Shown piece by piece: positions 52,375 through 61,100 of a stretch of DNA of 64,000 nucleotides. A program made the position numbers and the translations under genes. Numbering within the stretch: position 1 is the stretch's first letter; every line of letters begins with the position of its first letter. Under the pieces are notes generated by a model, which searched no databases, was not told the DNA's origin, and saw only the letters and a program-made list of their open reading frames with translations. The stretch spans positions 1 to 64,000 of the forward strand of contig NZ_LGDY01000142.1 in the NCBI RefSeq assembly GCF_001279525.1. Reading direction: 5' to 3'. Source of the DNA: Nocardia sp. NRRL S-836. Its GTDB lineage: Bacteria; Actinomycetota; Actinomycetes; Mycobacteriales; Pseudonocardiaceae.

Positions 52375-53169
52375 TTGACCGTACCTGCGAGGGTCTCACG
52401 GCAGAACCCGCGTGCGCTCACGCCACTGGCCGAATCCGTCGCCCGGCTGGACGTGGGAACCGAGATCCGTTTCGGCGTTCCCCCTTCGGACTGGACGATC
52501 TGCTCGGAGCTGGTGGCCGAGCCCACGCGCTTCGACCTGTGGCGCAAGGACCTCGCCGAGTGGCTGGTCGAGCAGTACGGTGAGTCCGACGACCGCGCCA
52601 CCGCCGGCTACGTGATGGGCTGGTACCTGCACGTCCCCGGCTACCTGGCGGGCCTGCTGTTCCACACCGCGCGCCGCGTCCCCTCGCTGAAGCCCACCGA
52701 CGTCGCCTTCCGCATCGCGCCCGACGGCCGCCCCCACCCGGACGGCCTCGCACTGCTGTCCGACGAGTTCGCCTGCCTGCCCGACGACCCGGCCTCGAAC
52801 CACCCGGCCGCCACCGTCGTCCCCACCGAGGCCGCACTCGCAGCCCTGCTCCGCGCCCGCTACGCCGCCCACGCCGCCCAGTTCGTAGCCTCGTTCGGCC
52901 AGGTCGTCCGCTTCGGCCGCCGCACCCTCTGGGCCGTGGCGACGGACATGCTGGAGTACGGCCCGTGGGCCGCGGGCCGGGTCTGCGGCGACGAGGCCGC
53001 AGGCGTCACCGACGCCGCACTGATCCTGCCGGAGAAGCTGGACCCGTTCATCTCCGCTTCGACGCTGCACCTGACGGACGAGGGCTGGAAACGCCACCGC
53101 CGGTCGTGCTGCTTCCACTACGTGCTTCCCGACGCCGAACCCTGCACGGCCTGTCCGCGCACCCGCTGA
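52375..53169 (+). CDS. FhuF-like (2Fe-2S) ferric-siderophore reductase
   Basis: 264 residues. The C-terminal SCCFHYVLPDAEPCTACPR gives the C-C-x10-C-x2-C ligand set of FhuF-type reductases, which release iron from siderophores in the cytoplasm. The rest is alpha-rich without other motifs. The TTG at 52375 is the best start; no ribosome site is clear. An iron box sits directly upstream, and the FecCDE-type importer is convergent. Confidence 0.82.
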   Translation: MTVPARVSRQNPRALTPLAESVARLDVGTEIRFGVPPSDWTICSELVAEPTRFDLWRKDLAEWLVEQYGESDDRATAGYVMGWYLHVPGYLAGLLFHTARRVPSLKPTDVAFRIAPDGRPHPDGLALLSDEFACLPDDPASNHPAATVVPTEAALAALLRARYAAHAAQFVASFGQVVRFGRRTLWAVATDMLEYGPWAAGRVCGDEAAGVTDAALILPEKLDPFISASTLHLTDEGWKRHRRSCCFHYVLPDAEPCTACPRTR

Positions 53170-53185
53170 GGGACGCTCCCGCGCC

Positions 53186-53250
53186 TGCTGGGCCGCTGCC
53201 GCAGTCGGTGGGCCGCTCCCACGCCTGGTGGGCCGCTCCCAGCCTGCTGG
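53186..53250. repeat. Short degenerate tandem repeats
   Basis: Three or so units of about 20-22 bp with the core TGGGCCGCTCCC and CTGGTGGG run head to tail directly after the FhuF-like stop. Confidence 0.6.
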
Positions 53251-53252
53251 GA

Positions 53253-53458
53253 AGGCTCGCGCAGGGGTCCCCCGCGCTGGTGGGCCCCCCGCATCCGAAC
53301 GTACTCAGCGGGTCTGACAACTTCGAGGGCACGGCCGCGTCGCCGCGCAGCTGGGCCGACAGTTCTCGCGCGCCTTCGCCAGGCAGGCTCGCGCAGGGGT
53401 CCCCCGCGCTGGTGGACCCCCCGCATCCGAACGTACTCAGCGGGTCTGACACTTCGAG
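53253..53458 (+). repeat. Direct repeat pair, 74-75 bp
   Basis: Copy A 53253-53327 and copy B 53385-53458, 132 bp apart start to start. Both begin AGGCTCGCGCAGGGG, contain CGCATCCGAACGTACTCAGC, and end CTTCGAG. They differ only by G to A near the middle and one missing A. Confidence 0.8.
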
Positions 53459-53525
53459 CGCACCGCCCGCACCGCCGCCTGATCGAGCCGAAGGCGAGGC
53501 GTTTCGGCCTTTCCTCGGGCGGTTC

Positions 53526-53627
53526 CGCGGTGGGTGGCTTCCCCGTCTAGCGCTCCGATCGTCTGCCGGGCCTGAGGACTCGCTCCTGGATCGCTAAACG
53601 GGGAAGACGCCCACCGCAACGCAAGCA
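53526..53627. repeat. Long imperfect inverted repeat
   Basis: Inner arms CTTCCCCGTCTAGCGCTCC (53539-53557) and GGATCGCTAAACGGGGAAG (53588-53606) pair at 17 of 19 positions; the outer GCGGTGGG / CCCACCGC flanks extend the dyad to about 30 bp per arm. Together they enclose the CGATCGTCTGCCGGGCC segment shared with 18.4 kb. Confidence 0.7.
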
Positions 53628-53733
53628 CCTACGCAACCGGCAGCCGCTCTACGCAACAGGCGTGCCATCAACCCACGAACCGCGCTGGCCGGCTTCTTTG
53701 GGAGTGTCGGGGTCTGGGGCGGAGCCCCAGGAA
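53554..53733 (-). repeat. Dispersed intergenic repeat, copy 2
   Basis: Reverse complement of the repeat at 18163-18402. 53691-53733 matches 43 of 43; 53634-53676 matches 40 of 44; 53554-53579 carries the block that follows the palindrome in copy 1, with GAGCGAG joined directly to TCCTCAGG where copy 1 has 54 extra bases. Confidence 0.8.
53714..53730 (-). terminator. GGGGC-GCCCC hairpin after the FecE-like gene
   Basis: CTGGGGC (53714-53720) and GCCCCAG (53724-53730) with a 3-nt loop, 11 nt past the ABC operon stop. It is part of the dispersed repeat, so the repeat may double as terminator. Confidence 0.55.
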
Positions 53734-53740
53734 CAGCCCC

Positions 53741-54538
53741 TCACCGCACCCGATGCCGCGACCCGACGGGAACCACCAACGGCGTCCCAGCCACCGGATC
53801 CTCCACAACCCGCGCATCCAACCCGAACACGTCCAACAGCATCCCCTCGGTCAGCACCTCCCCCGGCGCCCCTTGGGCGACGATCCGCCCATCCCGCATA
53901 GCCACGATGTTGTCCGCGTACCGCGCCGCCAGGTTGAGGTCGTGCAGCACCATCACGATCGTCCGCCCCATCGACGCGTGCAGTTCCTGCACGAGGTCGA
54001 GGACGTCGATCTGGTGGGCCAGGTCCAGGTACGTGGTCGGCTCGTCGAGCAGCAGCAGGTCGGTGCCCTGGGCCAGGGCCATCGAGATCCAGGCGCGTTG
54101 CCGCTGGCCGCCGGACAGTTCGTCCACGGTCCGCTCGGCCAGGTCCGAGATGCCGGTCATCTCCAGCGCCGCGTCGACCGCGGCCGCGTCGTCGGACGAC
54201 CACTGCCGGTACCAGGACTGGTGCGGGTGCCGTCCGCGGGCCACGAGGTCCGCCACCGTCAGCCCCTCGGGCGCCGACGGGGCCTGGGGCAGCATGCCGA
54301 GCACCCGTGCCACCTCGCGGGTGGGCATGGAGTCGATCGCCTTGCCGTCGAGCAGGACCGCGCCGGAACGGGCGGGCAGCAGTCGTGCGAGTGCGCGCAG
54401 CAGGGTGGACTTGCCGCAGCCGTTGGGGCCGATCACGGCCGTGACGGTGCCGGCGACGACGGACAGGTCCAGCGTGTCCACGACCAGGCGCTCGCCGTAG
54501 CCGACGCACAGCGACGATGCCTCAAGACGCACATTCAT
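53741..54538 (-). CDS. Iron-siderophore ABC transporter ATPase (FecE-like)
   Basis: 265 residues. Walker A GPNGCGKST, Q-loop MLPQAP, signature ELSGGQRQRAWISMALAQ, Walker B LLLLDEPTTYLD, H-loop VLHDLNLAARY; the DEPTTYLDLAHQ string is typical of ferric-siderophore importers. ATG 54538 overlaps the permease stop by 4 nt. Confidence 0.92.
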   Translation of the reverse strand: MNVRLEASSLCVGYGERLVVDTLDLSVVAGTVTAVIGPNGCGKSTLLRALARLLPARSGAVLLDGKAIDSMPTREVARVLGMLPQAPSAPEGLTVADLVARGRHPHQSWYRQWSSDDAAAVDAALEMTGISDLAERTVDELSGGQRQRAWISMALAQGTDLLLLDEPTTYLDLAHQIDVLDLVQELHASMGRTIVMVLHDLNLAARYADNIVAMRDGRIVAQGAPGEVLTEGMLLDVFGLDARVVEDPVAGTPLVVPVGSRHRVR

Positions 54539-55587
54539 ACCCGCGCCTCCCGGCGGCTTCGGACCAGCAGGTACATCAGGTAGGGCGCACCGAGCACGGC
54601 GGTCACGACGCCGACGGGCAGTTCGATGCGGTAGATCGTGCGGGCGACCAGGTCGGACAGCATGACCAGGGCGCCGCCGAGCACCACCGAGCCGAACAGC
54701 GGTGGCTGTGCGGTGCCGGCCAGGCGCAGGGCGATCTGGGGTGTGGCCAGTGCGACGAACGCGATCGGGCCGGCGGCCGCGGTGGCGACGGAGGCCAGGA
54801 CGATCGCCACGACGATGAGGAACGAGCGGGCCAGGTTCACGCGGATGCCCAGGCCGCGGGTGGTCTCGTCGCCGAACTGGAGCGCGCCCAGCACGTGGCC
54901 GCCGACCAGCGCGACGGGGACCAGGACGACCAGCGCGAGGGCCACCGGGACGACGTGCTCCCAGCCGCGGCCGTTGAGCGAGCCGGTGATCCACACCATG
55001 GCGCGGCCGGCGTCCTGCACGTCGCCGACGGTGAGCAGGTAGTGGGTGAAGTTGCCGGCCACGGCGGTGATGCCGATGCCGACGAGCACCATGCGGAAGC
55101 CCTCGATGCCCTTGCGCCACGCCAGCGCGTAGACCAGCAGGCCCGCGACCAGGCCGCCGAGCAGCCCGGCCAGCGGCACGCCGATCGCGGCGGCGCTGCC
55201 GGTCACCACGCCCAGCGAGCCGGTGAACGTGATCACCGAAACCGCGCCCGCACCCGCACCCCAGGTGACGCCCAGCAGGTCGGGTGAGGCCAGCGGGTTG
55301 CGCACGACCGCCTGGAAGATCGCGCCGGACAGGCCCAGCGCGCCGCCGACGAGCAGGCCGGTCAGCGCGCGCGGCAGGCGCAGCTCGAACACGACGAACT
55401 GGTCTCGGCGGGTGCCGCCGCCCAGCAACGTGTCGACGACCTGCGCGGCGGTCAGCGGGAAGTCGCCGATCATGATGTCGACGACCAGCAGGGCCGCCAG
55501 CACGACCAGCGAGCACGCCACCACGAGCAACGGGCGGCGGCGGAGCTTGAAGGAGGTGGCCCCGACCCTCAGCGCGGTGGTGGTCAA
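54535..55587 (-). CDS. Iron-siderophore ABC permease (FecCD family), second
   Basis: About 350 residues, roughly nine hydrophobic segments, with LRLPRALTGLLVGGALGLSGAIFQ and NPLASPDLLGVTWGAG, the FecCD hallmarks. The TTG at 55587 overlaps the stop of the upstream permease (TTGA); a GTG at 55566 is an alternative. It forms a heterodimeric channel with that permease. Confidence 0.9.
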   Translation of the reverse strand: MTTTALRVGATSFKLRRRPLLVVACSLVVLAALLVVDIMIGDFPLTAAQVVDTLLGGGTRRDQFVVFELRLPRALTGLLVGGALGLSGAIFQAVVRNPLASPDLLGVTWGAGAGAVSVITFTGSLGVVTGSAAAIGVPLAGLLGGLVAGLLVYALAWRKGIEGFRMVLVGIGITAVAGNFTHYLLTVGDVQDAGRAMVWITGSLNGRGWEHVVPVALALVVLVPVALVGGHVLGALQFGDETTRGLGIRVNLARSFLIVVAIVLASVATAAAGPIAFVALATPQIALRLAGTAQPPLFGSVVLGGALVMLSDLVARTIYRIELPVGVVTAVLGAPYLMYLLVRSRREARV

Positions 55588-56576
55588 ATCTTCACCAGCC
55601 TCTTGCGGCGCACCAGGAAGATGAAGAACGGGGCGCCGAGCAGCGCCAGCATCACGCCGACCTCCACCTCGGACGGGCGGGCGACCACACGGCCGAGCAC
55701 GTCGGCGACCAGGATCAGGACCGCACCCACCACCGCGGAGAACGGCAGGATCCAGCGGTAGTCCGGCCCGGTGAACGCACGCGCCACGTGCGGCACGACG
55801 AGACCCACGAACCCGATGGGCCCGCACGCCGCGACGGCGCCGCCCACCAGCAGCGTGATGGCGAGGATGCCCAACGAGCGGGTGCGGCTGACCTTCACGC
55901 CCAGCGACCGCGCCACGTCCTCGCCGAGCGACAGCGCGTTGAGCCCCGGCGCGTTGAACGCCGCCACGACCAAGCCGGCCAGCAGGAACGGCAGCACCTG
56001 CAGCAGCACCCCGAGGTCACGGCCGGCGATCGCACCGACCTGCCAGAACCGGAACGCGTCGAGCGACTGCTGGTCGAGCAGCACGATCGCCGACACCAGG
56101 CCGTTCATCAGCGCCGACACCGCGGCACCGGCCAGCGCCAGCGTGACCGGCGACGGACCGGCCCGCCCCGCCGAGCCGAGCACGAACACCAGCACGCTCG
56201 CGACCATCGCACCGGCGAAGGCGAACCAGATGTACCCGTACAGCGAGGAGACGCCGAACAGGAAGATCGACAGCACCACGGCCAGCGCCGCGCCGTGCGT
56301 GACGCCGAGGATGCCGGGGTCGGCCAGCGGGTTGCGGGTGTGGCCCTGCATCAACGCGCCGCCGACGCCGAGCGCGATCCCGACCGCGATGCCGATCAGC
56401 GTGCGGGGGACGCGGAGCTCGCGGACGACCACGTCGTCCTCCAGCCCGGTGGGCGTGACCAGCGCGTGCCACACGCCGGAGAGCGGGATCTCCTTCGAGC
56501 CGATCGCGATGCTCGCCAGTGCCACGGCGACCAGCACGACCAGCAGGAAGAGCAGGCCCAGCGACCTACGACCCAA
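55584..56576 (-). CDS. Iron-siderophore ABC permease (FecCD family), first
   Basis: 330 residues: LRVPRTLIGIAVGIALGVGGALMQ, NPLADPGILGVTHGAA, GPIGFVGLVVPHVAR. TTG start fixed by AGGAGG 7 nt upstream. First gene of the operon, behind an iron box. No binding lipoprotein gene is next to it, so that subunit must be encoded elsewhere. Confidence 0.92.
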   Translation of the reverse strand: MGRRSLGLLFLLVVLVAVALASIAIGSKEIPLSGVWHALVTPTGLEDDVVVRELRVPRTLIGIAVGIALGVGGALMQGHTRNPLADPGILGVTHGAALAVVLSIFLFGVSSLYGYIWFAFAGAMVASVLVFVLGSAGRAGPSPVTLALAGAAVSALMNGLVSAIVLLDQQSLDAFRFWQVGAIAGRDLGVLLQVLPFLLAGLVVAAFNAPGLNALSLGEDVARSLGVKVSRTRSLGILAITLLVGGAVAACGPIGFVGLVVPHVARAFTGPDYRWILPFSAVVGAVLILVADVLGRVVARPSEVEVGVMLALLGAPFFIFLVRRKRLVKI

Positions 56577-56600
56577 GGCCCACCCTCCTAGCGCTCACAG

Positions 56601-56619
56601 GAGAGGTAAGCCTAACCGA
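56601..56619. promoter_or_regulatory. Iron box of the FecCDE-type operon
   Basis: On the operon strand it reads TCGGTTAGGCTTACCTCTC, a close match to the IdeR/DmdR consensus, 25 nt upstream of the TTG start at 56576. Confidence 0.75.
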
Positions 56620-56860
56620 ACCAGCGGCCGCCTCCGCCGAGCAGGCCCAGTAGTTCTGATCACTGCGCCGAACTCCGGCACACCCACCGCGAGTAGCACC
56701 CGCAGGTCGGAAACGGTGCTGGCGGATCGACGAAGAATATTCCGGATCAACGTTGCCGGATCAACTAATAAGGTGACCCCGGAACTCGTTTGGATCGCAT
56801 CGTTCACCCGTGCGGCGACAGACTGTGAACCGCCCAGTAGTTGAGCAGTCACTCAAATAA

Positions 56861-56900
56861 CACGAAGGGGTTCCGGGAATGCTCCCGGAACCCCTTCGTG
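56861..56900 (-). terminator. Rho-independent terminator of lsr2
   Basis: CACGAAGGGGTTCCGGGA (56861-56878) pairs perfectly over 18 bp with 56883-56900 around loop ATGC; on the lsr2 strand it is followed by TTATTTG. Confidence 0.88.
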
Positions 56901-56912
56901 CTTTACCGAATT

Positions 56913-57266
56913 TCAGCCCTGCTGGTGGTAGGCGTCGAGCACCTCTGCCGGGATGCGGCCCCGGTCCGACACCTTCATGCCCTGCTTGCGCGCCCACTCG
57001 CGAATGGCCTGGTTCTGCTCACGATCGGCCGATGCCGGCCGCGCCTTCACGGCCGGGCCGGCCGGACGGCCAGGACCGGTGCGCTTGCGACCACCCGCGC
57101 GGCGGGCACCCGCCACGAAGTCGGACAAGGCGTCCCGCAGTTTGCCCGCATTGCCCGAGGAAAGGTCGATCGTGTAGCTGACACCGTCCAGCCCGAACTC
57201 GACGGTCTCCTCCGCAGTGGAGCCGTCCAGGTCGTCGACGAGGGTCACCGTGACCTTCTGCGCCAT
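56913..57266 (-). CDS. lsr2: Lsr2 nucleoid-associated protein
   Basis: 117 residues. N-terminal dimerisation domain ([27 protein letters not shown]) and C-terminal DNA-binding domain ending [17 protein letters not shown], with the RGR that inserts into AT-rich minor grooves. Silences horizontally acquired AT-rich DNA and compacts the nucleoid. AGGAGG 6 nt before ATG 57266. Confidence 0.95.
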   Translation of the reverse strand: MAQKVTVTLVDDLDGSTAEETVEFGLDGVSYTIDLSSGNAGKLRDALSDFVAGARRAGGRKRTGPGRPAGPAVKARPASADREQNQAIREWARKQGMKVSDRGRIPAEVLDAYHQQG

Positions 57267-57378
57267 GCGTATCCTCCTGGACCCCGAATGCGCGGTCACC
57301 CGCACGCCAACTAATGCCCTGCCGACGCAGGTTAGCGCACAGGTGCCGCATTGCACCTATCGACATCCGGAAAGTTAC

Positions 57379-58890
57379 TCATTCAGGGCGAACGAGCGGG
57401 AACAAGATGGTCTCGCGGATACCCAGTCCGGTCAGCGCCATCAGCAGCCGATCGATACCCATTCCGACACCACCACTCGGTGGCATTCCGTACTCCAGTG
57501 ATCGCAGAAAGTCTTCGTCGATCGGCATGGCCTCGTCGTCACCCGCGGCGGCAAGGCGGGCCTGCGCTTCCAGGCGTTCCCGCTCGATCACCGGGTCCAC
57601 CAGTTCGGAGTAACCGGTGCCGAGTTCGAATCCGCGGACGTAGAGATCCCACTTTTCGGCGACACCCGGCTTGCTGCGGTGCTGCCTGGTGAGCGGCGAC
57701 GTCTCCACCGGGTAGTCCCGCACGAACGTCGGCAGGTAGAGCGAGTCGCACACCAGGTGCTCCCACAGCTCCTCGACGAGCTTGCCGTGCCCGAACTTGG
57801 GGTTGAGCTCCAGTTCGTGGCGGTCACAAAGCTTGCGCAGCACCTCGGCGGGCGTCTCGGGGGTGATTTCCTCCCCGACCGCCTCGGACAGCGACTCGTA
57901 GATGCTGATCGTCCGCCATTCGCCCGACAGGTCGTACTCCGTGCCGTCGGCGAGGGTGACAATCTGCGAACCTGTCACCGCTTCCGCGGCTTCCTGGATC
58001 AGCTCGCGGGTCAGCACGGCGTTGGTGTCATACGTGGCGTACGCCTCGTAGTACTCCAGCATCGAAAACTCGGGCGAATGAGACGAGTCGACGCCCTCGT
58101 TGCGGAAGTTGCGGTTGATCTCGAAGACCTTCTCGATCCCGCCGACCACACAGCGCTTCAAGTACAGCTCCGGCGCGATGCGCAGGAACAGGTCGATGTC
58201 GAGCGCGTTCGAGTGCGTGATGAACGGGCGCGCCGTCGCACCACCCTGCAGCGTCTGCAACATCGGCGTCTCGACTTCGAGGAAACCACGCCGGTGGAAC
58301 GAGTCGCGCAGAGAACGGACCACGTTCGCGCGGGTGCGGACCGTGTCACGGGCCAGCGGGCGCAGGATCAGGTCGACGTAACGCTGGCGAATACGGGTTT
58401 CCTCGCCGAGTTCCTTGTGCGCGACGGGAAGCGGGCGCAACGACTTCGACGTCAGCTGCCACGCGTCGGCCATCACGGAAAGCTCGCCGCGGCGCGAGCT
58501 GATGACCTCGCCGTGCACGAAAACGTGGTCACCGAGGTCGACGTCGGTCTTCCACTCGGAAAGTGCTTCCTCACCCACACCGGCGAGGCTCAGCATCGCC
58601 TGCAGTTCGGTGCCGTCCCCTTCGCGCAACGTCGCGAAGCAGAGCTTTCCGGTGTTGCGCAAGAACATGACCCGCCCGGTCACACCGACGACCTGACCGG
58701 TCTGCGTGTCGGGTTCGAGTTCGGGGTGCGCTTCGCGAATCTCGCGCAACGTGTGCGTGCGCCCGACCTCGACCGGATACGGCTCCTTGCCGGAAGCGAG
58801 CAGCCGCGCACGCTTCTCCCGGCGCACGCGCATCTGCTCGGGCAGGTCTTCTTCGCTGGTCACGGGGTTTTGCTTCGGCTGCTCACTCAC
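57379..58890 (-). CDS. lysS: Lysyl-tRNA synthetase (class II)
   Basis: 503 residues. OB-fold anticodon-binding domain near residues 65-165, then class II motif 1 ([20 protein letters not shown]), motif 2 ([30 protein letters not shown]) and motif 3 ([11 protein letters not shown]). No C-terminal extension (not LysX). GTG 58890 has a TACCCT hexamer 7 nt upstream. lsr2 follows after 112 bp, as in mycobacteria. Confidence 0.95.
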   Translation of the reverse strand: MSEQPKQNPVTSEEDLPEQMRVRREKRARLLASGKEPYPVEVGRTHTLREIREAHPELEPDTQTGQVVGVTGRVMFLRNTGKLCFATLREGDGTELQAMLSLAGVGEEALSEWKTDVDLGDHVFVHGEVISSRRGELSVMADAWQLTSKSLRPLPVAHKELGEETRIRQRYVDLILRPLARDTVRTRANVVRSLRDSFHRRGFLEVETPMLQTLQGGATARPFITHSNALDIDLFLRIAPELYLKRCVVGGIEKVFEINRNFRNEGVDSSHSPEFSMLEYYEAYATYDTNAVLTRELIQEAAEAVTGSQIVTLADGTEYDLSGEWRTISIYESLSEAVGEEITPETPAEVLRKLCDRHELELNPKFGHGKLVEELWEHLVCDSLYLPTFVRDYPVETSPLTRQHRSKPGVAEKWDLYVRGFELGTGYSELVDPVIERERLEAQARLAAAGDDEAMPIDEDFLRSLEYGMPPSGGVGMGIDRLLMALTGLGIRETILFPLVRPE

Positions 58891-58897
58891 GCCGAGA

Positions 58898-58903
58898 AGG
58901 GTA
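58898..58903 (-). promoter_or_regulatory. -10 hexamer of a probable leaderless lysS transcript
   Basis: TACCCT on the minus strand with a 7-nt spacer to GTG 58890. Confidence 0.45.
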
Positions 58904-59056
58904 CGGAAGGCCGCGGTGTCACAGCGAACCGGATACCCGTTTCACCAGCTCGCCACCGATTCCGGACCGCGGGAACGCACGCGGGGGCGGGCACACGACC
59001 CTATGGCGTGACACGGGAAACCCCGACCAGACCATTTCGGGCACCGGTCCACTCAC

Positions 59057-59062
59057 TAGGTT
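59057..59062 (+). promoter_or_regulatory. -10 hexamer of a probable leaderless methyltransferase transcript
   Basis: TAGGTT with a 6-nt spacer to ATG 59069. Confidence 0.45.
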
Positions 59063-59068
59063 GGACGG

Positions 59069-59821
59069 ATGGATCTACACGCGAGGCGAGCGGACTCGTT
59101 CGGCGCGCAGGCGGAGGCCTACGCCGAACACCGGCCGGACTACCCCTTGGCGGCGATCCGGTGGGCTCTGGAGCCGCTGGTACAGGACAGGCGCTTGGAC
59201 GTTCTCGACCTCGCCGCCGGCACCGGGAAGCTGACCGCGGGACTGGTGGCGGAGGGCCACTGCGTCACAGCCGTGGAGCCCAACGAGCAGATGCTTTCCG
59301 AGCTGGTGCGGCGGGTGCACGACGTGCGCGCGTTGCCGGGGCACGCGGAGCACATCCCGGTGCCCGACCAGACGGTCGACGCCGTGCTGGTGGGGACCGC
59401 GTTCCACTGGTTCGACCAGGAGAAGGCGATGCCGGAGATCGCCCGTGTGCTGCGGCCGGGTGGTGTGGTGGCGGCGATGTGGAACGAGCCGGACACGTCG
59501 GTCGAGTGGCTGGCCGAGTTCGAGCGGGTGTCGACGAGCAGCGTCCAGACGAGCAAGCAGGACCCCACGGGCATCCTGGCGCACCCGTTGTTCGGTGAGC
59601 CCGAACGGCAGGTGTTCCGGCACTCGCAGCACCGGGACTCGCCGGAGGCGTTCGTGGCGACCGTGAACACCCATTCGCGGCTTCTGGTCGTCAGCGACGA
59701 GGAACGCGCGGCCGTCAACGAGAAGATGCTGGCGTTCCTGCGTTCGCGGCCGGAGACGTCGAACGGGCCGTTCGACGTCCCCATGCTCACGGACGTGACG
59801 CGGATGGTCGTCAGCGGCTGA
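59069..59821 (+). CDS. Class I SAM-dependent methyltransferase
   Basis: 250 residues. Motif I VLDLAAGTGKLT, acidic loop VTAVEPNEQML, motif II region VDAVLVGTAFHWFDQEKAMPEIARVLRPGG. This is the Methyltransf_11 type often called UbiE-like; the substrate is unknown. Its last 11 bp overlap the convergent coaX gene. Confidence 0.85.
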   Translation: MDLHARRADSFGAQAEAYAEHRPDYPLAAIRWALEPLVQDRRLDVLDLAAGTGKLTAGLVAEGHCVTAVEPNEQMLSELVRRVHDVRALPGHAEHIPVPDQTVDAVLVGTAFHWFDQEKAMPEIARVLRPGGVVAAMWNEPDTSVEWLAEFERVSTSSVQTSKQDPTGILAHPLFGEPERQVFRHSQHRDSPEAFVATVNTHSRLLVVSDEERAAVNEKMLAFLRSRPETSNGPFDVPMLTDVTRMVVSG

Positions 59822-60602
59822 CGAGGTTGCGCTCGAAGACGAGCCGCAGCCCCAGCAGGGTCAGGTCGGGCACGTGGTGCGCGATCGTCGAGGACTCCGA
59901 CACCACCAGCGGCGCCAGGCCACCGGTGGCGATCACGGTGACGGGACCGGGATCGGTCTGCTGGAGCTCCTCGGTGATCCGCCGCACCAGCCCGTCCACC
60001 TGGCCGACGAACCCGTAGACGATCCCGGACTGCAGGCACTCCACGGTGTTCTTGCCGATGACGTTGCGCGGGCGGACCAGCTCCACCTTGCGGAGCTGGG
60101 CCGCGCGCGCGGCGAGGGCGTCGACGGAGATCTCGATGCCGGGCGCCAGCGCGCCGCCGAGGAACTCGCCGCGCGACGAGATCACGTCGAGGTTCGTGGA
60201 CGTGCCGAAGTCGACCACCACGCACGAGGTCGAGTAGAGGTGGTGCGCGGCCAGCGTGTTGATCACGCGGTCGGAGCCGACCTCCTTCGGGTTGTCCACG
60301 AGCAGCGGCACGCCGGTCTTCACGCCCGGCTCCACCAGCACCTTCGGCACGCTGTCGTAGTAGCGGCCGAGCATCACCCGCAGCTCGCGCAGCACCGCGG
60401 GCACGGTGGACAGCGCGGCGATGCCGGTGATCTTGTCGGCGTACTCGCCGAGCAGCCCGCGCATGGTCAGCGCGAGCTCGTCAGCGGTCATGCGGGCGTC
60501 GGTGCGCATCCGCCAGTCCCGCACGAGCGGCGCGGAGTCGCCCACGCCGTCGTAGAGACCGAGCACGATGTTGGTGTTGCCGACGTCGATGGCGAGCAGC
60601 AC
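59811..60602 (-). CDS. coaX: Type III pantothenate kinase
   Basis: 263 residues. Phosphorylates pantothenate, first step of CoA synthesis. MLLAIDVGNTNIVLGLY (P-loop-like, Asp), GSDRVINTLAAHHLY, VDFGTSTNLDVI and GGALAPGIEISVDALAARAAQL are the CoaX blocks. GTG overlaps the panD stop (TAGTG), so it is translated with the pantothenate genes. Confidence 0.95.
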   Translation of the reverse strand: MLLAIDVGNTNIVLGLYDGVGDSAPLVRDWRMRTDARMTADELALTMRGLLGEYADKITGIAALSTVPAVLRELRVMLGRYYDSVPKVLVEPGVKTGVPLLVDNPKEVGSDRVINTLAAHHLYSTSCVVVDFGTSTNLDVISSRGEFLGGALAPGIEISVDALAARAAQLRKVELVRPRNVIGKNTVECLQSGIVYGFVGQVDGLVRRITEELQQTDPGPVTVIATGGLAPLVVSESSTIAHHVPDLTLLGLRLVFERNLVSR

Positions 60603-61090
60603 TAGGAGGTCTCCTGCTTCAAGTTCTCGGCCTGGATCAACGCGTCCAGCGCGGTCGCCTCAACGGTCTCAGACGACGGCGCGCTCGTGGAGCCGTTCAC
60701 CAGACCGGACCCCTCCGGGGCGTGCGCGGGGTCGGAGCCGAGGTCGACAACCCTGTTGTCGGCGTCCACGAACACGACGCGCGGCTTGTAGGCGCGCGAC
60801 TCGGCGTCGTCCATCTGCCCGTAGGCGATGAGGATGACGATGTCGCCGGGGTGCACCAGGTGCGCGGCGGCACCGTTGATGCCCAGCACGCCCGTGCCGC
60901 GCTCGCCGGGGATGACGTAGGTCTCCAGGCGTGCGCCGTTGGTGACGTCCACGATGGCGACCTGTTCGCCGGCAAGCAGGTCGGCGGCCTCCATCAGGTC
61001 CTCGTCAACGGTCACCGAGCCCACGTAGTGCAGGTCGGCCTGCGTCACCGTGGCGCGGTGGATCTTGGACTTCAGCATCGTGCGGAACAT
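60602..61090 (-). CDS. panD: Aspartate 1-decarboxylase proenzyme
   Basis: 162 residues. Makes beta-alanine. Self-cleavage site Gly24-Ser25 in YVGSVTVD yields the pyruvoyl enzyme; the catalytic-core pattern [30 protein letters not shown] is intact. A C-terminal tail of about 40 residues exceeds the usual 126-140 length. Confidence 0.95.
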   Translation of the reverse strand: MFRTMLKSKIHRATVTQADLHYVGSVTVDEDLMEAADLLAGEQVAIVDVTNGARLETYVIPGERGTGVLGINGAAAHLVHPGDIVILIAYGQMDDAESRAYKPRVVFVDADNRVVDLGSDPAHAPEGSGLVNGSTSAPSSETVEATALDALIQAENLKQETS

Positions 61091-61100
61091 GTCACTCCCC

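Larger units (their letters stand above)
53170..53740. other. Repeat-rich gene-free stretch
   Basis: About 570 bases between the FhuF-like gene and the convergent ABC operon. It contains short tandem repeats (53186-53250), two 74-75-bp direct repeats, a long imperfect inverted repeat and copy 2 of the dispersed repeat. No credible protein-coding gene. Confidence 0.75.
56577..56912. other. Gene-free stretch before the iron operon
   Basis: About 335 bases, somewhat AT-richer around 56720-56870, holding the iron box and the lsr2 terminator. No convincing coding frame. Confidence 0.6.

Noticed and set aside
53253..53458. CRISPR array
   Set aside because: Only two 75-bp copies with a 57-58-bp gap, no regular short spacers and no cas genes.
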